Shown piece by piece: positions 48,107-55,529 of a stretch of DNA of 64,000 nt (position 1 is the stretch's first letter; each line of letters opens with the position of its first letter). Both the position numbers and the translations under genes were made by a program. Below the pieces are notes generated by a model. The model did not search any database, was not told the origin of the DNA, and saw only the letters and a program-made list of their open reading frames with translations. This DNA comes from Actinomycetospora cinnamomea (GTDB taxonomy: Bacteria > Actinomycetota > Actinomycetes > Mycobacteriales > Pseudonocardiaceae), in NCBI RefSeq assembly GCF_003096675.1, contig NZ_QEKW01000010.1, forward strand, positions 124,001 to 188,000. The letters are read 5' to 3'.

Positions 48107-49275
48107 CGGCGGGCCACCGCGGCGACCATGTCCTCGAAGGCACGCGCCGTCGCCTCGATGGTGAACTCGTGCTCGGCGCGCCGGCGGGCGTTCTTGCCGA
48201 GCGCGGTACGCAGGTCGGGATCGGCCACCAGGCGCGCCAGCCGGTCGGCGAGCGCCGCGTCGTCGCCGGGAGCCACGACGAAGCCCTCGCTGCCGTCGCC
48301 GACGACGTCGGGCAGGCCGCCCACGCCCGGGGCCACCACCGGCAGCTCGGCGGCCATCGCCTCGATGACGGCGATCGGCACGCCCTCGTGCTTCGAGGAC
48401 AGGGCGAACACGTCGAACCCGGCGAGCAGCCGCGGCACGTCGCGGCGCTCGCCGAGGAAGCGGACCACGTCGGGGAGGCCCTCGCGCTCGACGATCGCGG
48501 CGAGCTCCTCGCGGCGCGGGCCGTCGCCCGCGAGCACCACGCGCACGTTCGGGTGCTGCGCGCGGAGGCGGGCCACGGCGCGGAAGAGCACCTCGTGGGC
48601 CTTCTGCGGGGTCAGCCGGGCGACCACACCGAGGACGACGTCGTCGGGGCCCGCGCCCCACTCGGCGCGCACCTCGGCCCGGGTCGCCTCGTGCTGCTCG
48701 ACGGCCGGACGCTCGGGCAGCGCCACGCCGTTGGGCACGATGAACTCGCGGGCGCGCCGCCACGGGTAGCGTCCGACACCCTCCTCGGCGTGCAGGTACT
48801 CCCGCTGGCTCGGCCCGAGCAGGGCGAGCGCGTCGGTGAGGAAGAGCGTCTCGACGACGTGGCGGGGCAGGCAGCGCAGGCCGACGCTGGTCAGGCCCAT
48901 GTCGTGCACCGCGACGATCTGGGTCGGCACGCCGGCGAGACGGGCCACGAGCCGCCCGAGGGTCAGCGACGCGCGCTGGAAGTGGGCGACGAGCACGACG
49001 TCGGGCCGGTGGGTGCGGAAGTGGCGCCAGAGCCGGACGACCGAGCGCATGTCCCAGCGCCCGCCCCGGTGCAGCTCGTGCACGGCGACGTCGGACCCGC
49101 GGAACTCCGGCACCATCGACCCGCCGTCGCGCAGGCTCACGAGCTCGGGCTCGACGCGGCGGCGGTCGAGGTGCCGGAAGGTGTTGAGCAGCACGAACTC
49201 GGCGCCGCCGACGCCGTCGGCGATGTCGAGCACGAGGCTCAGGCGGATCGGTCGATCGGGGACCAGGGGGCTCAC
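48103..49275 (-). CDS. GT4-family glycosyltransferase
   Basis: 390-residue GT-B enzyme. The N-terminal acceptor domain starts LSLVLDIADGVGGAEFVLLNTF, with the GGAE loop. The C-terminal donor domain shows FIVPNGVALPERP, LGVVARLTPQKAHEVLFRAV, VVLAGDGPRREEL and SKHEGVPIAVIEAMAAELPVV (EX7E motif). No transmembrane segments. The GTG at 49275 overlaps the upstream stop as GTGA. One of three GT4 genes in a row; the donor sugar cannot be deduced. Confidence 0.92.
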   Translation of the reverse strand: MSPLVPDRPIRLSLVLDIADGVGGAEFVLLNTFRHLDRRRVEPELVSLRDGGSMVPEFRGSDVAVHELHRGGRWDMRSVVRLWRHFRTHRPDVVLVAHFQRASLTLGRLVARLAGVPTQIVAVHDMGLTSVGLRCLPRHVVETLFLTDALALLGPSQREYLHAEEGVGRYPWRRAREFIVPNGVALPERPAVEQHEATRAEVRAEWGAGPDDVVLGVVARLTPQKAHEVLFRAVARLRAQHPNVRVVLAGDGPRREELAAIVEREGLPDVVRFLGERRDVPRLLAGFDVFALSSKHEGVPIAVIEAMAAELPVVAPGVGGLPDVVGDGSEGFVVAPGDDAALADRLARLVADPDLRTALGKNARRRAEHEFTIEATARAFEDMVAAVARR

Positions 49276-50531
49276 CTGCCGTGGTGGGGGGCCAGGGCGG
49301 CGGCGCCGTCGGGCCGCGCCCGCTCTGGGGCCGGGCGTCGTCCCGCCGTCGCCGCGATCACGTCCTCGGCGGTGCGCACCGAGCGGTCGAGGGTGAACTC
49401 CTGCTCCACCCGCGACCGGCCCGCCTTGCCGAGCTGCGCGCCGCGCGTGGGGTCGCGCAGCAGGTCGAGGAAGGCGTCGGCGAGCGCGCGGGGCTCGCCC
49501 GGCGGGACGAGCGTCCCGGTCTCGCCGTCCACGACGATCTCCGGGATGCCGCCGACCGCCGTGCACACCACCGGGCGCGAGGCCGCCATGGCCTCGAGCA
49601 CGGACATGGGGAAGCACTCGGTGCGCGAGCAGAGCGTGAACACGTCCATGGCGCGCAGCAGGCGGGGGACGTCGCTGCGGTTGCCGGCGAACACCACGCG
49701 CTCGGCGACCCCGAGCGCCGCGGCCCGCGTGTGCAGCACGTCGCGCAGCGGCCCGTCACCCACCAGCAGCAGGCGGGCGCGGGGCTCGTCGGCGAGGAGC
49801 AGGCGGAAGGCCTGCAGCAGTGTCTCGTGGCCCTTCTCCTCGCGGAGCATGGCGACGCTGCCGATCAGCGGCTCGTCCGGCGCGATCCCGAACTCGGCAC
49901 GGGCCTCGTCGCGCGCCTCCTCGTCCGTGCCGTCCTCCCCGCCCGCCGGCTCGACCTCGCCGAGGACGACGCCGTTGTGGATGATCCGGACCCGCCCGGC
50001 GTCGTACCCGAGGTCGTCGACCAGGTAGGGCACCTGGGTGTGGGCCACGCCGTACACCGCGGTGGTGACGGGCCGCAGCAGCCGCTCGACCAGGCGGTGC
50101 ACCCGGGAGCGGGGTCGGATGTCGCCGCAGTTGTGCATCCAGACGACGCGGGCCGGGACCCGGGCGAGGACCCCGGCGAGACGCCCGAGCGCCTCGGCGG
50201 TGAAGCCGCGGCAGATCACCACGTCGGGGCGGGTGCGCCGCATGTGGCGCACGAGGTCGACCAGCGTGGCCGGCACCTCCCGCTTGGCGCGGCGCAGGTC
50301 GAGGGCCGGCACGTCGTGCTCGACGAGCTCGCCGAAGAGGTGCCCGCCCTCGTTGAGGCACACCACCGAGGGCTCGAACCGGTCCCGGTCCATGGCCGGC
50401 AGCAGCGTCGCGACGTGCCGCTCCGCCCCGCCGAACAGGAGGTTGGGGACCACGAACAGCACGCGGACGGGGCGTGGAGGAGGCGCCGCACCGTCCGCGG
50501 CCGAGGGTCGTGGCGCGGGGGTCGGGCTCAC
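49272..50531 (-). CDS. GT4-family glycosyltransferase
   Basis: 419-residue GT-B enzyme. The N-terminal domain has VLFVVPNLLFGGAERHVATLLPAM. The donor domain has RIIHNGVVLGEVEP, IGSVAMLREEKGHETLLQAF, LLLVGDGPLRDVL and SRTECFPMSVLEAMAASRPVV (EX7E-type). A short Pro/Ala-rich N-terminal tail precedes the domain. The GTG at 50531 begins 11 bp after the stop of the gene upstream in the run, and its own stop forms GTGA with the next gene. It is similar in design to its downstream neighbour, which suggests duplication followed by divergence. Confidence 0.92.
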   Translation of the reverse strand: MSPTPAPRPSAADGAAPPPRPVRVLFVVPNLLFGGAERHVATLLPAMDRDRFEPSVVCLNEGGHLFGELVEHDVPALDLRRAKREVPATLVDLVRHMRRTRPDVVICRGFTAEALGRLAGVLARVPARVVWMHNCGDIRPRSRVHRLVERLLRPVTTAVYGVAHTQVPYLVDDLGYDAGRVRIIHNGVVLGEVEPAGGEDGTDEEARDEARAEFGIAPDEPLIGSVAMLREEKGHETLLQAFRLLLADEPRARLLLVGDGPLRDVLHTRAAALGVAERVVFAGNRSDVPRLLRAMDVFTLCSRTECFPMSVLEAMAASRPVVCTAVGGIPEIVVDGETGTLVPPGEPRALADAFLDLLRDPTRGAQLGKAGRSRVEQEFTLDRSVRTAEDVIAATAGRRPAPERARPDGAAALAPHHGR

Positions 50532-50542
50532 GTCTCGTGACC

Positions 50543-51664
50543 CTACGACAGCTCTGCGCGACCCCGACGACCGGGCGTCAGCAGGTCGGCGTAGAGGTCC
50601 TCGACGCGCCGGGACACCACGTCGACGTCGAACTCGGTGGCGGCGCGGTGGTGCGCCGCGGCCCCCATGGCCCGTCGCCGCGCGGGGTCGGCCAGGACCG
50701 CGACGAGGGCCTCGGTGAGGCGTGCGCCGTCCGACGGCGGGACGAGCAGGCCCTCGCGCCCGTCGGTGACCAGCCCGGGGATGCCGCCGACGTCGGTGGC
50801 CACGACGGCCAGCCCCCGGGCCATCGCCTCGAGGACGACCATCGGCTGGCCCTCGCCGAGCGAGGGCAGCACGAGGACGTCCGCGGCGTCGAGGAGCGCG
50901 TCGACCTCGGCCTTCGGCAGCCAGTCGTGCACGGTGACGGCGCCGTCGACCCCGAGGGCCGCCGCGAGGGCGCGGGCCCGCTCGGGGTCGCCGTCGCCGG
51001 CCATCGTCAGGTGCGCGCCGTCCCCCGTGGTCCCGCGCACCTCGGAGAGTGCCTTCGCCCACGACTCGACCAGCGTGAACGCACCCTTCTTCTCCCAGAT
51101 GCGCCCGAGGAAGACGACGTGCGGGGGGCGGTCCGGCCGGTCCGGCGGTGCCGGCGGCACCGGGACGGCGTTGGGCACGATCGCGAAGCGCGCGCCGGGG
51201 GCGATCTCCCCGAGACGCCGCACCCACAGCTCGTCGAGGGCGACGACGGCGTCCGCCCCGATCAGCGAGCGGCGGATCAGCGCGCGCAGCGGCGCCGGCG
51301 CCGTGCGGTGGAAGTCGTGGAAGCGCCCGCTGTGCACGTGCAGCACGACGGGCACGCGCGCCGCCTTCGCGAGCCAGAGGATCGTCGCCTTGCGCACGAA
51401 GCTGCCGTCCGACGACGTGTGCAGGTGCACGAGGTCGGGCCGGCGGAGCAGGAGCTCGGCGAGCACCCGGGCGAGGCACAGGGCGAAGCGCCGGACCTTC
51501 GCGGGCCCCGACCCGTCCTGGTGGCTGGCCACGTGGTGCACGTGCCACCGCGCCCACAGGGGGGTCCCGGCCAGCGTGCGGACCGCGGCGGAGATGCCGC
51601 CCTGCGTGGCCAGGGACGTCGAGACCCAGAGCACGCGCACTCCGCGGGTGCGGCGCGGGCTCAC
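50543..51664 (-). CDS. GT4-family glycosyltransferase
   Basis: 373-residue GT-B enzyme. The N-terminal domain has VLWVSTSLATQGGISAAVRTLAG and DLVHLHTSSDGSFVRKATI. The donor domain has FAIVPNAVPVPPAPP, VVFLGRIWEKKGAFTLVESW, LTMAGDGDPERAR and LGEGQPMVVLEAMARGLAVV (EX7E-type). The GTG at 51664 forms GTGA with the stop of the O-antigen-ligase-like gene, implying translational coupling. Probably builds the repeat unit polymerised by that neighbour. Confidence 0.92.
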   Translation of the reverse strand: MSPRRTRGVRVLWVSTSLATQGGISAAVRTLAGTPLWARWHVHHVASHQDGSGPAKVRRFALCLARVLAELLLRRPDLVHLHTSSDGSFVRKATILWLAKAARVPVVLHVHSGRFHDFHRTAPAPLRALIRRSLIGADAVVALDELWVRRLGEIAPGARFAIVPNAVPVPPAPPDRPDRPPHVVFLGRIWEKKGAFTLVESWAKALSEVRGTTGDGAHLTMAGDGDPERARALAAALGVDGAVTVHDWLPKAEVDALLDAADVLVLPSLGEGQPMVVLEAMARGLAVVATDVGGIPGLVTDGREGLLVPPSDGARLTEALVAVLADPARRRAMGAAAHHRAATEFDVDVVSRRVEDLYADLLTPGRRGRAELS

Positions 51665-53178
51665 CGCGACGCCACGACGGGGCGGTCCGCGGGCGGCTCG
51701 GCCTGGGGTCCGGCGGGGGGTCCGGCCGGGACCGGTGGTGCGGGCGCGCGACCCGCCGGGGCCGGCGGCGCCCCGTCCTGGTGGCGGTCCAGGGCGCCGA
51801 CCGCGACGCCGAAGATCAGGAAGGGCAGCGTGCTGGCGAAGTCGAGGAAGCGCATGTCCACGGTGACGGCCGTGGCCTGCCACGTGATCAGCACCAGGAG
51901 GGCGAGCGTGGCGAAACCCCGTCCGAGGAGACCGTCCGCCGGCAGGTGTCGGCGGGCGGAGACGAGCTTCCACGCGATGCCGACCAGCAGGGCGATCCAG
52001 AGCAGGCCGCCGGGGATGCCGAGCTCGGCGGTGATGCCCAGCTCGTTCTCGTGGGACGCGATCGCCCAGCCGCGGTTCCAGTCGATCTCCTGGGACCAGG
52101 CGATGTGGTGGTCGGTGTTGTACGCGGTGAAGCGTCCGATCCCCACGCCGAAGATCGGGTGGTCGAGGATGGCCTGGAAGGACGTGGCGGCGATGTTGAG
52201 CCGGTCGTACACCTCGTTGGACGAGCCCACCCCGCCGGCGCTGCGGTCCTCGGAGAGCAGCGTGCCGAGGTTGGCCACGACCGCGGCCGCACCGAGGACG
52301 AGCGAGACGACGAAGGGCCGCCGCCAACCGCGGGCCAGCACCGCCCCGGCGAGGACGACGATCGCCAGGGAGAGCCACGCGGAGCGGGTGTAGGTGAGGT
52401 ACACGCCCGCCGCGGCGAGCCCGGCGGTGGCCCAGAGCCCGAGGCGCACCACCGTGCGGACCGTCGGCTGCGCCGCGAGGTAGAGGGCGACGACGAATCC
52501 GATGACGAGCAGCAGGCCGTTGGTCACCGGCTGCTTGAAGATGCCGACGGCGCGGTCCTCCCAGCCGGGGTCGTCGACGATGAACCGGGGCCACACCAGC
52601 GCCTGGGGCCCGTAGAACTGGATCACCGCGGTGAGCCCGGAGTACAGCGTGAAGGCCACGGTCATCCACAGCAGCGCCCGGACCGCGTCCTCGCGGTCGA
52701 AGAGCGTCCGCCCGGCGAGGTAGAGCAGGATCGGGAGGAGCGTGCCGGTCACGATGAAGCGCCACGCGTCGACGGCCTCGAACTCGTGGGGCAGCAGGCC
52801 CGAGAACACGTTCCAGAAGGCGTAGGCGGCCATCACCGCCTCGAGGGCGCCGAGGCGCGGCGCGCGCACCGTGCGCGCGAGCAGGCCGACACCGATCGAG
52901 AGCACCGTGCCGTAGAAGGCGGCCATGACCGGGTCGCCGAGGCCCATGTTGTTCAGGGGCTCGCGCACGAAGCTCGTGGCGACGAGGAGCAGGATCGCGA
53001 ACAGCGGGAAGCGCAGCGCGAGGGCGGCCACGAGGACGGCCGGGGGCAGCACGACGAGCAGCATCGGCGCCTCGTCCGGGGCGACGCCGAAGGCGGCGAC
53101 GACCACCACCATCACCCCGAGGACCACGAGGACGTCGGTGCGCCACCGCGCCGACCACAGGCGGGAGAGCATGCTCAT
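51661..53178 (-). CDS. O-antigen ligase/Wzy-like polymerase
   Basis: 505-residue membrane protein with about 12 helices (first VLVVLGVMVVVVAAFGVA). The large extracytoplasmic loop near residues 320-390 contains SSNEVYDRLNIAATSFQAILDH, then PIFGVGIGRF and ASHENELGITAELGIPGG. This is the H-x-(S/N)-E type region of Wzy_C/O-antigen ligase (PF04932-like) proteins. A Pro/Ala-rich cytoplasmic tail follows. It probably joins flipped repeat units into the polymer. ATG at 53178; first gene of the run down to 44938, divergent from the acyltransferase at 53331. Confidence 0.88.
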   Translation of the reverse strand: MSMLSRLWSARWRTDVLVVLGVMVVVVAAFGVAPDEAPMLLVVLPPAVLVAALALRFPLFAILLLVATSFVREPLNNMGLGDPVMAAFYGTVLSIGVGLLARTVRAPRLGALEAVMAAYAFWNVFSGLLPHEFEAVDAWRFIVTGTLLPILLYLAGRTLFDREDAVRALLWMTVAFTLYSGLTAVIQFYGPQALVWPRFIVDDPGWEDRAVGIFKQPVTNGLLLVIGFVVALYLAAQPTVRTVVRLGLWATAGLAAAGVYLTYTRSAWLSLAIVVLAGAVLARGWRRPFVVSLVLGAAAVVANLGTLLSEDRSAGGVGSSNEVYDRLNIAATSFQAILDHPIFGVGIGRFTAYNTDHHIAWSQEIDWNRGWAIASHENELGITAELGIPGGLLWIALLVGIAWKLVSARRHLPADGLLGRGFATLALLVLITWQATAVTVDMRFLDFASTLPFLIFGVAVGALDRHQDGAPPAPAGRAPAPPVPAGPPAGPQAEPPADRPVVASR

Positions 53179-53330
53179 CGGCCCCCGGGCTCCGTCGAGG
53201 TGGGTCGTGGTGGCGCGGGCACCACCCGGTCGTCCGGGCGGGCAGGGCCGCCCCGGTTCCCCCCGAATCTAGCCGACGGCCCCCGGCGGCCCCTCCGGGT
53301 GGCGGCTCGGCGGCTTCCTATGCTGGGTCG

Positions 53331-54455
53331 GTGAGCCTGCACGCCGAGCTGCTCGACGCGCCGACGGCCCTGGACCGCCTCGCCGAGCCCTGGCGGGCGC
53401 TGGCCGTGGACCAGGGCAGCGCGTTCCTCACCCCCGAGTGGTGCGCCGCGTGGCTCGAGCACCCGGGCCCCGGCGACCCGGTCGTCGTGGCCGTCCGCGA
53501 CGGCGACGCGCACCTCGTCGGGCTGCTGCCGCTGTGCCGCGTGGGGCGGGAGCTGCGCTTCCTCGGCTCCGAGCGCGGGGACCGGTTCGCACCGCTCGCG
53601 GCGCCGGGGTCCGAGCTGGAGGTCGCCGCGGCCGCGGCGCGCGCGCTGGGCCGGGGCGGCGGGCGGGGTGGGGCGCTGCTGCTGCGCAACGTCGACGAGG
53701 ACGCCTCCTGGGTCCCCGAGTTCGCCGCCGCCTGGCCGGGGGCGCTGACCCGCACCCGCGTGCGCGGCAACGTGCTGCCGTACGTGCCGCTGGCCGGCGA
53801 GACGTGGGAGACGTTCCTGGCCGCGCGCAGCCGCAACTTCCGCAACCAGGTCGGCCGCAAGGAGCGCAACCTCGTCCGCGACCACGGCGCCGCCTTCCGC
53901 CTGGTCACGGATCCGGCGTCGGCGGGCCCGGAGCTCGACCGGTTCTTCGGCCTGCACGCCGCCCGGTGGTCCGGCGACGGCGCGTCGTCGCTCACCGACC
54001 CGGAGGTCGTCGCCTTCCACCGGTCCTTCGCGACCGCGGCCGCCGGCCGCGGCTGGCTGCGGCTCTGGTTCCTCGAGATCGACGACGAGCCCGTCGCGGC
54101 GATCTACGGCTGGTCGATCGGCGGCCGGTACGCCTACTTCAACGCCGGATGGCGTCCGGAGTGGTCCCGCTCGAGCGTCGGGCTGGTGCTGCTCGCGCGC
54201 ACCGTGCGTCACGCCCTCGAGGAGGGCGCCGTCGAGTACGACCTGCTGCTCGGCGACGAGGAGTACAAGGCCCGGTTCGCGAGCGCCGAGCGCCCCGTGG
54301 AGACCGTCGTGCTCGCCCCGCCGCTGCACCCCCGCGCGCTCGCCTCGCGCGGACGGGTGGCGGCCCGGCGGCTGGTGGCGTCCCTGCCGCCCGGGGCCCG
54401 CGAGGAGCTGACACGCCGCGCGCGGACGGTCGCGCGTCGCGCCGGGGCGGGCTGA
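53331..54455 (+). CDS. GNAT/FemAB-like acyltransferase (CelD/BcsL type), cassette copy 1
   Basis: 374-residue acyltransferase with two GNAT-like folds. Key segments: FLTPEWCAAWLEH; LVGLLPLCR; WETFLAARSRNFRNQVGRKER (typical of the CelD/BcsL domain, PF13480-like); FGLHAARW; and LWFLEIDDEPVAAIYGWSIGGRYAYFNAGW followed by YDLLLGDEEYKARFA. Such enzymes acylate amino sugars or related groups in exopolysaccharides. GTG at 53331. It is followed 42 bp later by a NodB deacetylase. The pair is repeated, with the same GNAT length (374 residues), at 60932-63130. Confidence 0.87.
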   Translation: MSLHAELLDAPTALDRLAEPWRALAVDQGSAFLTPEWCAAWLEHPGPGDPVVVAVRDGDAHLVGLLPLCRVGRELRFLGSERGDRFAPLAAPGSELEVAAAAARALGRGGGRGGALLLRNVDEDASWVPEFAAAWPGALTRTRVRGNVLPYVPLAGETWETFLAARSRNFRNQVGRKERNLVRDHGAAFRLVTDPASAGPELDRFFGLHAARWSGDGASSLTDPEVVAFHRSFATAAAGRGWLRLWFLEIDDEPVAAIYGWSIGGRYAYFNAGWRPEWSRSSVGLVLLARTVRHALEEGAVEYDLLLGDEEYKARFASAERPVETVVLAPPLHPRALASRGRVAARRLVASLPPGAREELTRRARTVARRAGAG

Positions 54456-54497
54456 CCTGCCCCGGGGCCCGGTGACCGCTTCGTTACCGTGGCCCGG

Positions 54498-55430
54498 GTG
54501 AGCAACCGACTCCTGGTCCTGGGCTGGCACAACATCGACCCGACGCCGGCCTTCCCCGAGGCGCCGGAGGCCGGTCGCCGGGGCTTCGACCGCCAGTTGG
54601 CCCTGCTCGCGAGGGTGGCGAACGTCGTGCGCCTGTCCGACGCGCTGGACCGGATGGCCTCGGGCGAGCCGCTCCCGCCGCGCAGCGTGGCGCTCACCTT
54701 CGACGACGGCTACCGCGACAACCTCGACGTGGCCGTCCCGCTCCTGGCGAAGCACGGGCTGCCGGCGACGTTCTACCTCGTCCCGCGCTTCCTGTCCGGC
54801 GAGCTCGGAGCGTGGTGGGAGGATCTCGCGTTCGCCTTCCGGCACGGCACCGCCGACAGCGTGGAGTGGGGCGGCACGACCTACCCGCTGGGTGACCCGG
54901 CCGAGCGGGCCCGCGCGCAGGACGAGATCAGCGTGGCGCTCAAGACGCTGTCGGCGCGGTCCCGTGAGCAGGCCGTCGCGGAGCTCGCCGAACGGCTCGC
55001 GCCCGTCGGGGGCGAGGACGACCGCGCCGCCTTCATGGACTGGGACGGCGCCCGCGGGCTGCTCGACGCCGGCCACGACGTCGGCTCCCACTCGATGACC
55101 CACGCGATCCTCAGCCGCGAGGACCAGGCGTCGCAGACCGAGGAGCTCGCCGACTCGCGCTCCCGGCTGGCGGACGGGCTGGGCACGTCGATCGACTCCG
55201 TCGCCTACCCCAACGGGCACCGCGAGGACTACGACGAGACCACGCTGCGGCTGGTGGCCGAGATCGGCTACCGGGGCGCGGTGACGACGACGCCGGGCGT
55301 GGCGCGCCGGGACCAGCCGCTCATGGAGATGAACCGGCTGATCGTCACGCCCACGACCAGCCCGGGCGACCTCGTCGGCAAGGTGTGGCGCAAGGCCCGC
55401 TCGACCGCGCGGTCCGTGCTCTCGCGCTGA
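54498..55430 (+). CDS. Polysaccharide deacetylase (NodB family), cassette copy 1
   Basis: 310-residue NodB-homology deacetylase. The metal-binding and catalytic motifs are TFDDGYRDN (TFDD) and SHSMTHAILSR (H(S/T)xxH), then VAYPNGHREDY and a C-terminal segment MEMNRLIVTP. The N-terminus LLVLGWHNIDPTPAFPEAPEAG lacks a signal peptide, so it may act in the cytoplasm or on lipid-linked intermediates. The GTG at 54498 gives MSNRLLVLGWH. It probably removes N-acetyl groups from amino sugars. It works next to an acyltransferase and has a paralogue at 62165. Confidence 0.9.
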   Translation: MSNRLLVLGWHNIDPTPAFPEAPEAGRRGFDRQLALLARVANVVRLSDALDRMASGEPLPPRSVALTFDDGYRDNLDVAVPLLAKHGLPATFYLVPRFLSGELGAWWEDLAFAFRHGTADSVEWGGTTYPLGDPAERARAQDEISVALKTLSARSREQAVAELAERLAPVGGEDDRAAFMDWDGARGLLDAGHDVGSHSMTHAILSREDQASQTEELADSRSRLADGLGTSIDSVAYPNGHREDYDETTLRLVAEIGYRGAVTTTPGVARRDQPLMEMNRLIVTPTTSPGDLVGKVWRKARSTARSVLSR

Positions 55431-55481
55431 CGCCCGCGGGACCGGTCCTCGACACGGCCCCGACACGCCCCCGACACGACG

Positions 55482-55512
55482 ACGGGGCACGACCGGAACG
55501 GTCGTGCCCCGT
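55482..55512. terminator. Bidirectional terminator between deacetylase and Wzz-like gene
   Basis: ACGGGGCACGACC (55482-55494) pairs perfectly with GGTCGTGCCCCGT (55500-55512), a 13-bp stem with a 5-nt loop. It lies between convergent stops at 55430 and 55530. Confidence 0.85.
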
Positions 55513-55529
55513 GTCGGCCAGTGGGGTGG

